Shown piece after piece: positions 1-5,811 of a DNA stretch of 7,926 nucleotides (position 1 is its first letter; the number at the start of each line of letters is the position of its first letter). Below the pieces are notes generated by a model. The model was not told where the DNA came from and did no database searches. It saw nothing but the letters and a program-made list of their open reading frames with translations. The position numbers were made by a program, and so were the translations under genes. The stretch lies in the NCBI GenBank assembly GCA_903835865.1, contig CAILON010000476.1, positions 1-7,926 of the forward strand, written 5' to 3'. This DNA comes from an uncultured beta proteobacterium. GTDB taxonomy: Bacteria; Pseudomonadota; Gammaproteobacteria; Burkholderiales; Burkholderiaceae.

Positions 1-247
1 CAAAGTCATGGGGAGGGGCATATTGACATGCATGCAAACAAGCGCCGCAGTTATGGCATAAGTTTGCAAGGTAATGTATGTCTGCAGTATTGAACTCAAT
101 CCGTCTTGTCATCGCCGGAAAAACAGCGCAAAAGCCTTCACAGTAACGGCAAGCATTACAGATCTGCATGATGCGCGCCACCTCTTGATCAGCTCTCCCG
201 CCGCCTAGATTTGATGCCTCTTGGATTAAAGAATTAAGCTGATGCAT
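1..247 (-). CDS. tcuB: TcuB, tricarballylate oxidation 4Fe-4S/membrane protein (N-terminal part)
   Basis: Partial gene, cut by the left edge; about 82 N-terminal residues are visible. In known systems TcuB takes electrons from the reduced flavin of TcuA and passes them to the membrane quinone pool. Counting from the second of two adjacent ATGs, two cysteine clusters of form CxxCxxCxxxC are seen: C30, C33, C36, C40 and C64, C67, C70, C74, each able to hold a [4Fe-4S] cluster. The second is followed by YAPPHDF, typical of the TcuB/CitB family. The membrane part lies outside the window. ATG codons occur at 250 and 247. The GGAG at 255-258 is 4 bases from the first and 7 from the second, so 247 is preferred. 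The start lies inside the end of tcuA (14-base overlap), which implies translational coupling. Seen: motifs and overlap. Inferred: function, by family. Confidence 0.9.
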   Translation of the reverse strand, partial: MHQLNSLIQEASNLGGGRADQEVARIMQICNACRYCEGFCAVFPAMTRRIEFNTADIHYLANLCHNCGACLHACQYAPPHDF

Positions 248-1643
248 CATTTAACTCCGCCTTGAGGCCGACTGATTTAGCGGCGCTTACTCCCGCAATC
301 CTGCCAAATGCCGTACCAATAGTCATACCAATCCCCGCGGTGTAGCCTTTACCTAAAACATTGCCCGCCATCATCTCTCCGGCAACAAATAGGTTTTGAC
401 TGGGTTTGCCATCAAAGTAAACGGTGGCATCTTGATCGGTCTTTAAACCTAAATAGGTAAACGTCACACCTGGCTTAACTGCATAGGCATAAAAAGGGCC
501 CACATTAATCTTTCTTGCCCAATGGGTTTTTGGAGGAACTAAGTTTTCGGTATGACAATTATCCAATTCCGTATGGTCAAAGCTACCATCGACACAAGCA
601 TCGTTAAAGTCGTGAATTGTTTTCAAAAAGGTTGCGCGATCAAGACCTATCTTATCCGCCAATTCTTCGAGCGTATCTGCTCTTTCTCCAGGAAAGACTG
701 GTGGCATAAATCGACCTAGAGCTTTGGCATCAATAATGGAATAGGCAATCTGCCCCGGCTGCTGCGCTACTAGTCGACCCCAAATAGCGTAACGTTTAGG
801 CCAAAAATCTTCGCCCTCATCATAAAAACGCTCTGCATTTTTATTAACCACTACACCTAAAGATACGCAATCAATGCGGGTACAGATCCCACCATCATAT
901 AAAGGCGCGCGCGCATCAATTGCCACCATATGCGCCTGGGTTGGATCGCCGATTGAATCAGCTCCCGCCCCAATCATAAATTTGAGGAGGACACCCATAT
1001 TAAATTTGGTGCCACGAATTAAGAAGTTATCTGCGGGGAACTCGCCTATATCATTTTTCCCCCAGGCTTCTTTTAGCCATTCGCGATTCGACTCAAATCC
1101 GCCAGCAGCCAATACGCAAGACTTTGCTTCGATGCGCTCTTTACCAACATGGGCCGCTACAAATTGACCGTTTTGGATTTCTAGAGAATCTACTGATGAG
1201 TTGTAGCGAATTTGGATTCCCATTTTCTCAGCGCTACGGTAATACGCATTCACCAAGGCTTTACCGCCACCCATAAAGAATGCATTCGTACGAGAGAGGT
1301 GCAAGGTTCCTGATAACGGCGGCTGGAAATGAACGCCATGCTTCATCATCCATGCGCGGCAAGTAGATGAAGACCGTATAACTATTCGGGCAAGTACTTC
1401 ATTTGTCAGGCCACCAGTTACCTTGAGAAGGTCTTCCCAGTATTCTTCCTCAGAATAGGTGCCCAATAAAACATCTTGTGGGCCATCATGCATGGCACGC
1501 AAATTTCGAGTGTGGCTCGAGTTTCCACCCCGCCACTCTTTGGGAGCTGACTCTAAAATGGTTACGCTAGCGCCGGCTTCACGCGCCACGAGGGCGGCGC
1601 AAAGAGCGGCATTGCCGCCCCCAATTACAAGAACATCGACCAT
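234..1643 (-). CDS. tcuA: TcuA, FAD-dependent tricarballylate dehydrogenase
   Basis: A 469-residue flavoprotein of the fumarate reductase/succinate dehydrogenase flavoprotein superfamily, close to the usual TcuA length. TcuA oxidises tricarballylate to cis-aconitate, which then enters the TCA cycle. The N-terminus carries the dinucleotide-binding motif [19 protein letters not shown] (residues 6-24), with E31 as the likely ribose-binding acid. AAGGFESN (179-186) is a second FAD-contacting segment, [11 protein letters not shown] (269-279) is typical of the family, and [18 protein letters not shown] (431-448) is the C-terminal FAD motif. The fumarate-reductase motif HTMGG is replaced by FTYLGLKTD (395-403), as in TcuA-type enzymes. 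The start is the only Met before the nucleotide fold; its Shine-Dalgarno is weak (CAGAAAAT). It overlaps tcuB and follows a permease gene by 79 bases. No tcuR-like regulator is in view. A related dehydrogenase acting on another polycarboxylate is possible, but the TcuB partner supports TcuA. Confidence 0.92.
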   Translation of the reverse strand: MVDVLVIGGGNAALCAALVAREAGASVTILESAPKEWRGGNSSHTRNLRAMHDGPQDVLLGTYSEEEYWEDLLKVTGGLTNEVLARIVIRSSSTCRAWMMKHGVHFQPPLSGTLHLSRTNAFFMGGGKALVNAYYRSAEKMGIQIRYNSSVDSLEIQNGQFVAAHVGKERIEAKSCVLAAGGFESNREWLKEAWGKNDIGEFPADNFLIRGTKFNMGVLLKFMIGAGADSIGDPTQAHMVAIDARAPLYDGGICTRIDCVSLGVVVNKNAERFYDEGEDFWPKRYAIWGRLVAQQPGQIAYSIIDAKALGRFMPPVFPGERADTLEELADKIGLDRATFLKTIHDFNDACVDGSFDHTELDNCHTENLVPPKTHWARKINVGPFYAYAVKPGVTFTYLGLKTDQDATVYFDGKPSQNLFVAGEMMAGNVLGKGYTAGIGMTIGTAFGRIAGVSAAKSVGLKAELNDASA

Positions 1644-1722
1644 ATTTTCTGAAAAACCAAGAAAGCAAAAGAGGTAACTGTACTGTTTTTTTGCGATTCT
1701 TACCTAGAAGGGCTTGAAGGCA

Positions 1723-2637
1723 CTAAGCCTTGGCAGATCTTCCTTTTGCTGATGAGACCCAGATGCCGGCGACGATCAAGGCAAAGGCAACCCCATGGTA
1801 CAAGCCAGGAGGTTCGCCCAAGATAGCAGCCGATAAAAGCGCTGTAAACAAAGGGATGAAATTACCAAAAAAGGCGGCCACTGTTGGCCCAGCTCCATAT
1901 ACCCCCAAACCCCAGCAACGATAAGCAATCAATGAAGGTCCAATCGCGACGAACAGAATGAGTGATCCAGTCCAGAGGTTGAGGTCAACATAGGCATGTC
2001 CTGTAGCGATTTCAAAGCCGTCAAAAAAACCTGTCCATAACAAGCCCACTAAAACTTGGGCCATTAAGAAATCAGCCCAAGGCCATTGGCGCTCGGTACT
2101 TCCCCCAGGGCGACTAAGCATCCAGCTATAAAAAGCCCAGAGGATCGTGGCAACCATGATTAATAAATCGCCCACTACCATCTGCATGGACATCAAAGCG
2201 CTAAGATCACCCCTAGTTAATACAACCGATACTCCCACCATAGAGACGGCTGCACCAATCATTTGCAGAAAGCTGGGCTTCACTTGGTAAAAGACGGCGC
2301 CTATAAACAACATCCATATGGGCATGCTTGCCCCAATTAAAGTGACATTGATGGCCGATGAAGTCTGAAGCGCAAGGTAAAGCAGAACGTTATAGCTACC
2401 AACCCCAAATAAACCAAGCAGCAAAAAACGAACTTTATTTTTCCATAAGGGACTGCTGGGCTTAAATATGCGCCATCCAAAAGGCAGTAAAAGTAAGGCA
2501 GCTAAACCCCAACGCAAGGCACTTAGGGTAATTGGAGAAACGCTACCTACCAGTGCGCGTCCAGCAATGGCGTTTCCAGCCCATAAGATGGTGGCTATTA
2601 ATAAATAGAAAACGGTCGAGAGATTAAGCTGGGGCAT
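1723..2637 (-). CDS. EamA-family (DMT superfamily) permease
   Basis: A 304-residue, very hydrophobic inner-membrane protein that reads as about ten membrane helices in two EamA repeats (roughly residues 8-141 and 155-297). Typical motifs are visible: ILWAGNAIAGRALVG early in repeat 1, PIWMLFIGAVFYQVKPSF near its end, and FFGNFIPLFTALLSAAILGE in repeat 2, followed by a last helix and a short basic tail. EamA permeases usually export metabolites such as amino acids; the substrate cannot be told from sequence. It lies upstream of tcuA in the same direction with a 79-base gap, so co-transcription is possible and a carboxylate substrate is a weak inference. Known tcu loci use an MFS carrier (TcuC), not a DMT carrier. 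The ATG at 2637 fits the family N-terminus, but no clear Shine-Dalgarno precedes it; short repeats start immediately upstream. Confidence 0.9.
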   Translation of the reverse strand: MPQLNLSTVFYLLIATILWAGNAIAGRALVGSVSPITLSALRWGLAALLLLPFGWRIFKPSSPLWKNKVRFLLLGLFGVGSYNVLLYLALQTSSAINVTLIGASMPIWMLFIGAVFYQVKPSFLQMIGAAVSMVGVSVVLTRGDLSALMSMQMVVGDLLIMVATILWAFYSWMLSRPGGSTERQWPWADFLMAQVLVGLLWTGFFDGFEIATGHAYVDLNLWTGSLILFVAIGPSLIAYRCWGLGVYGAGPTVAAFFGNFIPLFTALLSAAILGEPPGLYHGVAFALIVAGIWVSSAKGRSAKA

Positions 2638-2693
2638 TTAGGGTATTCAAGGGCAAATGGGTATTCAAGGGGCCCGAGCAAGGGATACCCTAA
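2638..2693. repeat. Tandem and inverted GGGTAT repeats before the permease gene
   Basis: GGGTATTCAAGGG occurs twice in direct orientation, at 2641-2653 and 2659-2671, an 18-base period. TTAGGGTAT at 2638-2646 is matched perfectly by its inverse ATACCCTAA at 2685-2693, and the second direct copy shares its GGGTAT with the same inverse arm. The group lies in the 133-base gap between two divergent genes and abuts the permease start. It could be a set of operator half-sites or a hairpin in the permease mRNA leader. The sequence shows the repeats; any regulatory role is inference. Confidence 0.6.
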
Positions 2694-2718
2694 CATTGTA
2701 GAAACAAATCCTCGGTAT

Positions 2719-2727
2719 TGCTAAGAT
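2719..2727 (+). promoter_or_regulatory. Possible extended -10 promoter for the hydroxy-acid dehydrogenase gene
   Basis: TGCTAAGAT reads as an extended -10 element (TG, one base, then TAAGAT, 4 of 6 to TATAAT), about 44 bases upstream of the start codon at 2771. A TTGTAG at 2696-2701 is too far away (20-base spacer) to be an ideal -35. The stretch from 2700 to 2770 is AT-rich and other -10 choices exist, so this is tentative. Confidence 0.3.
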
Positions 2728-2770
2728 AGAGCATAAATAAAGTAATACTCCATAAATAGAAGGATAAATA

Positions 2771-3916
2771 GTGGCAATCATCACCAATATTGAAGACTTA
2801 CGAGTACTTCATAAAAAACGTACCCCCAAGATGTTTTATGACTACGCCGATTCCGGCTCTTGGACTGAGTCTACTTACCGCGCAAATGAATCTGATTTTC
2901 AAAAAATAAAGTTTCGACAGCGCGTTGCTGTTGATATGAATAACCGCACAACTAAAACTAAAATGGTTGGTCAAGAAGTCTCCATGCCAGTTGCATTAGC
3001 ACCAACAGGGCTAACAGGAATGCAACATGCCGATGGTGAGATTCTTGCTGCAATTGCTGCAGAAAAATTTGGCGTTCCTTTTTGCCTATCCACGATGAGT
3101 ATTTGCTCAATTGAAGATGTGGCTGAACGTACCACCAAACCATTTTGGTTTCAGCTCTATGTCATGAAGGACCGAGGGTTCATTGAACGATTAATTGAGC
3201 GCGCCAAAGCCGCCAAATGTTCAGCTCTGGTCCTGACGCTGGATCTACAAATCCTAGGGCAACGTCATAAAGATTTAAAGAATGGCCTCACAGCCCCACC
3301 CAAACTTACCATCGCCAACATGATTAATATGGCGACGAAGCCTAGCTGGTGCTTGGGGATGGCAATGACACCTCGCAGGACCTTTCGCAATATCGTAGGT
3401 CACGCATCAGGAGTTGGCGATATGTCTTCCCTTGCCTCCTGGACAGCAGAGCAATTTGATCCAAGCTTAAGTTGGGCAGACGTTGAATGGATTAAAAAAC
3501 TCTGGGGCGGAAAACTCATTATCAAAGGCATTTTGGATGAAGAAGATGCCCGACTTGCGGCAAACTCTGGCGCCGATGCTTTGATAGTTTCTAACCATGG
3601 TGGGCGTCAATTGGATGGTGCAATCTCCAGCATTGCTGCACTTCCCGGCATCGTGAACGCAGTAGGCAATGACATTGAAGTGTGGATGGATGGCGGCATC
3701 CGCTCAGGCCAAGATGTTCTTAAAGCTTGGGCACTAGGTGCTCGTGGCACCATGATTGGACGCCCCTTCCTTTATGGCTTGGGTGCCATGGGCGAAGCTG
3801 GTGTTACTAAGTGCCTTGAAATCATTCACAATGAGTTGGATATCACTATGGCACACGTTGGTCATCGCGATATTCAAAATGTGACCACTGATATTTTGTA
3901 CCCAGGAACTTTTTAA
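2771..3916 (+). CDS. lldD: FMN-dependent alpha-hydroxy-acid dehydrogenase (probably L-lactate dehydrogenase)
   Basis: A 381-residue TIM-barrel flavoenzyme of the glycolate oxidase/L-lactate dehydrogenase family, normal in length. Members oxidise L-2-hydroxy acids to 2-keto acids; LldD-type enzymes sit at the inner membrane face and reduce quinone. Expected active-site residues are present: Y25 (YDYADSG), APTG 77-80, Q128 and Y130 (QLY), D158, K252 (IIKGI), the catalytic base H276 and R279 in SNHGGRQLDG, then the phosphate-binding DGGIRSG (307-313) and GR (330-331). The loop after beta-strand 4 reads LTLDLQILGQRHKD instead of the usual TVDTP or TVDMP, so the enzyme belongs to a distinct branch and its substrate could be lactate, glycolate or another hydroxy acid. 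The start is GTG, well supported by AGAAGGA at 2758-2764 with a 6-base spacer. A DUF4239 gene follows directly in the same frame after the TAA. Confidence 0.88.
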   Translation: MAIITNIEDLRVLHKKRTPKMFYDYADSGSWTESTYRANESDFQKIKFRQRVAVDMNNRTTKTKMVGQEVSMPVALAPTGLTGMQHADGEILAAIAAEKFGVPFCLSTMSICSIEDVAERTTKPFWFQLYVMKDRGFIERLIERAKAAKCSALVLTLDLQILGQRHKDLKNGLTAPPKLTIANMINMATKPSWCLGMAMTPRRTFRNIVGHASGVGDMSSLASWTAEQFDPSLSWADVEWIKKLWGGKLIIKGILDEEDARLAANSGADALIVSNHGGRQLDGAISSIAALPGIVNAVGNDIEVWMDGGIRSGQDVLKAWALGARGTMIGRPFLYGLGAMGEAGVTKCLEIIHNELDITMAHVGHRDIQNVTTDILYPGTF

Positions 3917-3919
3917 ATT
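3904..3919 (+). promoter_or_regulatory. Shine-Dalgarno and possible ATT start for the DUF4239 gene
   Basis: AGGA at 3904-3907 lies inside the last codons of lldD, 9 bases before ATT at 3917-3919, which directly follows the lldD TAA stop. Reading from this ATT gives IKYLLNHPIILFGV, a sensible membrane-protein N-terminus (with initiator Met in place of Ile). AUU starts are rare but known (E. coli infC). The GTG at 3968 has only a poor, distant CGGGG upstream. Inference from reading; no homologue alignment was possible. Confidence 0.45.
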
Positions 3920-3967
3920 AAATACTTACTAAACCACCCTATCATTCTCTTCGGGGTTTGCCTTGTC

Positions 3968-4711
3968 GTGTTTACGCTAACGGTTTGGTTTGGCAGCACC
4001 TATCTCAGCCGCTATCGCACGAAAGATAGTGAGACTTCACAAGACTTGGGTGTTATTCAAGCGGCAACCCTTACCCTCCTCGGTTTAATTATTGGCTTTA
4101 CCTTCTCGATGGCGATTGATCGTCATGATCAACGAAAAATTTTAGAAGAAGCGGAAGCTAATGCGATTGGAACCGAATATCTTAGGGCAGACTTCTTGCC
4201 TGAAAATTCTGCTACTAAAACAAAAAATTTACTCAATCAATATTTAGATCAACGTATTTTGTTTTATTCCAAACAGCCTTCAGAAGTGGTCGTCAATATT
4301 CGCCAAAAGACGGGGGATTTACAAAATGCCTTGTGGAATGAAATTCTGCCGTATGCCCGTACCAATCAGACCCCTATTATGGCCTTAGTGGTATCAGGCA
4401 TGAATGATGTTTTGAATTCTCAAGGCTATGTTCAAGCTGCCTGGTGGAATCGTATCCCGAATACAGCTTGGACACTGATGGTCACAATTGCCATATGCGC
4501 TAATCTAATAGTTGGTTTTGGTGCGCGCAACTTCAAAAAGAATATCGGTTTGTTTGTCATCTTTCCCTTTGTGATTGCCGTCTCTTTTTTCTTAATAGCT
4601 GACATTGATAGCCCTAGGGGTGGCATTATTCGCATTGAACCAAAGAATTTGCTTTACCTTAAAGAGTCCCTAAAAACTCCATTACCCGCATCAACAAGCT
4701 TCAATAAATAG
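3968..4711 (+). CDS. DUF4239 (bestrophin-like) membrane protein
   Basis: Recognised as DUF4239, a family of membrane proteins of unknown function sometimes described as bestrophin-like. From the GTG at 3968 it is 247 residues. Visible are the family signature around residues 26-78 (DLGVIQAATLTLLGLIIGF, then FSMA, R/D-rich turn, EANAIGTEYLRADFLP), a soluble middle with helical character, a helix at about 166-186, another at about 193-211, and the closing motif ADIDSPRGGIIRIEP (211-225). The first membrane helix is cut by this start: the frame stays open upstream to the lldD stop and encodes NHPIILFGVCLVV just before the GTG, completing a normal N-terminal helix. No ATG, GTG or TTG lies in that extension. 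The likely real start is ATT at 3917, with AGGA at 3904-3907, giving 264 residues. It is probably in one operon with lldD and the next small gene (9-base gap). Function unknown. Confidence 0.85.
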   Translation: MFTLTVWFGSTYLSRYRTKDSETSQDLGVIQAATLTLLGLIIGFTFSMAIDRHDQRKILEEAEANAIGTEYLRADFLPENSATKTKNLLNQYLDQRILFYSKQPSEVVVNIRQKTGDLQNALWNEILPYARTNQTPIMALVVSGMNDVLNSQGYVQAAWWNRIPNTAWTLMVTIAICANLIVGFGARNFKKNIGLFVIFPFVIAVSFFLIADIDSPRGGIIRIEPKNLLYLKESLKTPLPASTSFNK

Positions 4712-4720
4712 GCGGTATAT

Positions 4721-4912
4721 ATGAAACGAGTAGTAGATGTTTTTAAGAACCGTGGTCGCGAACTGATCTGGACTTACGTCATCGACCTTCGAAATGACGA
4801 TGAATTTCATCCAGGACAGACGGACTTTGAGGTTGAGGCCCTCCGACTATCGCAGATCGATAAAAGGGGTACTGTGAACGAGCTCAGCGCCAAAGTCAGG
4901 CTGATTAATTAA
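4721..4912 (+). CDS. Small protein of unknown function (63 residues)
   Basis: Not recognised. It encodes a charged, soluble-looking 63-residue protein with no membrane helix, no cysteine and no signal peptide. The first half (RELIWTYVIDLRNDDEFHPG) resembles a beta-strand-rich segment, and the second half (DFEVEALRLSQIDKRG) is helix-like. It starts 9 bases after the DUF4239 stop with AGGCGG at 4710-4715 before the ATG at a workable distance, so it is likely the last gene of the lldD transcript. The reading frame is closed cleanly by TAA, and no overlapping frame offers a better gene. Being real is inferred from spacing, the ribosome site and natural composition; function is unknown. Confidence 0.6.
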   Translation: MKRVVDVFKNRGRELIWTYVIDLRNDDEFHPGQTDFEVEALRLSQIDKRGTVNELSAKVRLIN

Positions 4913-4917
4913 AATTT

Positions 4918-4934
4918 ACGCCCTTTTTTGGCGT
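4918..4934 (+). other. Small hairpin after the 63-residue gene
   Basis: ACGCC (4918-4922) and GGCGT (4930-4934) form a 5-bp stem around a CTTTTTT loop, six bases after the stop codon. A second weak stem (TAGGG 4938-4942 with CCCTA 4952-4956) follows. Neither has a proper T-tract after it, so termination here would be partial at best. Confidence 0.3.
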
Positions 4935-4972
4935 CCTTAGGGATAAATTACCCCTATAAGTTGTATTGGTAA

Positions 4973-4987
4973 TAAGAATGATTATCA
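4973..4987 (+). promoter_or_regulatory. Fur box upstream of cybB
   Basis: The 15 bases match the 7-1-7 Fur model TGATAATnATTATCA at 12 of 14 defined positions, and the core AATGATTATCATT (4977-4989) is a perfect palindrome around one base. It lies 35 bases before the cybB ATG and overlaps probable promoter elements (TTGTAT 4961-4966 with TATCAT 4983-4988, or TTGGTA 4966-4971 with TATATT 4990-4995), where a bound repressor would block transcription. A second, poorer dyad TGATAAATCA follows at 4999-5008. The match is seen; iron control by Fur is inferred. Confidence 0.65.
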
Positions 4988-5022
4988 TTTATATTTATTG
5001 ATAAATCATTTTTGACCAATAT

Positions 5023-5565
5023 ATGCCAGCAAAACACTATCACCCCGCCTCCATATTTCTTCATTGGCTCGTTTTTCTCTTGGTAATAGCAGCATTCATT
5101 GCCATTGAATTAAAAGGGCAATTTCCAAAGGGAAGTGAGCCACGTGAACTTTGTAAAACTGTTCACGGCGTCTTTGGACAACTCATTTTTATAGCTATGG
5201 CTCTCCGGCTGATGGTCCGTTTAGTTTATGGCGTTCCTAAACCTCAAAATCCAAAACCTTTATTCGTGTCTATGGCCCAAGCAATGCATTGGTTAATGTA
5301 CGCCCTGCTATTGATAGCACCCATCTTTGGCATGCTTTATTTTCAGTATGGTGGTAAAGAAATTCATTTCTTTGGATTAGTATGGCCTCAGCTAGTCACA
5401 CCTAATCCAGAGATGAAAAAAACCGTAGAAGGAATTCATGAATTCTTAGGAAACTCGCTGTATTTCCTAATTGGAATACATGCCTTGGCCGGCTTATGGC
5501 AACATTACATCCTAAAAGACGATACACTTCTTCGCATGTTAAATAAGATTAAAGCGCAAGCTTAA
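5023..5565 (+). CDS. cybB: Cytochrome b561, CybB (superoxide oxidase) family
   Basis: A 180-residue di-heme inner-membrane protein with four predicted helices (about 11-30, 47-68, 88-108 and 141-162). E. coli CybB oxidises superoxide at the periplasmic face and reduces ubiquinone. Four histidines fit the heme ligands: H14 (FLHWLVF), H48 (TVHGVFG), H139 (GIHEFLGN) and H153 (GIHALAGLWQH). The near-identical start (LHWLVFLLVIAA) and end (KDDTLLRML) to E. coli CybB, and equal length, support the assignment. Other b561 proteins serve as electron-transfer partners of dehydrogenases, so the superoxide role is inferred. The ATG fits the family N-terminus, but no Shine-Dalgarno is visible in the AT-rich leader. 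A near-consensus Fur box lies upstream. A small membrane-protein gene follows after 12 bases. Confidence 0.88.
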   Translation: MPAKHYHPASIFLHWLVFLLVIAAFIAIELKGQFPKGSEPRELCKTVHGVFGQLIFIAMALRLMVRLVYGVPKPQNPKPLFVSMAQAMHWLMYALLLIAPIFGMLYFQYGGKEIHFFGLVWPQLVTPNPEMKKTVEGIHEFLGNSLYFLIGIHALAGLWQHYILKDDTLLRMLNKIKAQA

Positions 5566-5577
5566 GGATTGCTCAGG

Positions 5578-5754
5578 ATGAAACCACTCTCTAAAAAAGC
5601 GAAGATGGCAATTGGCTGGACTGTATTAATGACCGTTGTTGGTACCGCCATGATGCATCAATGGCAATTCTTTGCGATGGGTTGCGCATCGCTTGCCTTG
5701 CTCCTAGTTGCAAATCATTACGACCTCCTTAAGGATCCAGAGGACAAAAAATAA
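5578..5754 (+). CDS. Small two-helix membrane protein (58 residues)
   Basis: Not recognised as a named family. From the ATG at 5578 it is 58 residues: a basic N-terminus (KPLSKKAK), two hydrophobic stretches at about 11-26 and 31-46 separated by a short MHQWQ turn, and an acidic-basic tail (LKDPEDKK). The charge pattern predicts a hairpin with both ends in the cytoplasm. A TTG at 5569 would lengthen it by three residues, but AAGGA at 5564-5568 directly touches that codon and is 9 bases from the ATG, so the ATG is chosen. It begins 12 bases after cybB and ends in the terminator stem, so the pair is almost certainly one transcript. A role as an accessory or stability subunit of the b561 is inference. 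Confidence 0.72.
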   Translation: MKPLSKKAKMAIGWTVLMTVVGTAMMHQWQFFAMGCASLALLLVANHYDLLKDPEDKK

Positions 5755-5785
5755 GGCCTCTATTCATTTAAGAAAGAGGCCTTAT
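5751..5785. terminator. Bidirectional rho-independent terminator between convergent genes
   Basis: ATAAGGCCTCT (5751-5761) and AGAGGCCTTAT (5775-5785) are a perfect 11-bp inverted repeat around a 13-base loop. The stem includes the stop codon of the small membrane-protein gene. Read on the minus strand, the stem is followed by a run of six T residues (complement of 5745-5751), making a good terminator for nemA; on the plus strand the tail TTATATTCT is weaker but usable. Confidence 0.85.
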
Positions 5786-5811
5786 ATTCTGCAATACGCA
5801 GAAATGGATTC

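Noticed and set aside
874..1167. Plus-strand open frame of 97 codons inside tcuA
   Set aside because: It lies fully antisense to the well-supported tcuA gene, and its product has low-complexity, unnatural composition.
1459..1677. Plus-strand open frame of 72 codons over the tcuA start
   Set aside because: Antisense to the tcuA nucleotide-binding fold; Ala/Pro/Arg-rich product with no recognisable motif.
1672..1705. AGGTAA/TTACCT inverted repeat with a T-run between the permease and tcuA genes
   Set aside because: Only a 6-bp stem with a 22-base loop that itself contains the T-run, so it is unlikely to act as a terminator.
1730..1924. Plus-strand open frame of 64 codons within the permease gene
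   Set aside because: Antisense shadow of the EamA gene, with no ribosome site or family resemblance.
2958..3143. Minus-strand open frame of 61 codons inside lldD
   Set aside because: Antisense to a conserved catalytic part of lldD; no supporting signal.
4432..4635. Minus-strand open frame of 67 codons inside the DUF4239 gene
   Set aside because: Antisense to the conserved C-terminal helices of DUF4239.
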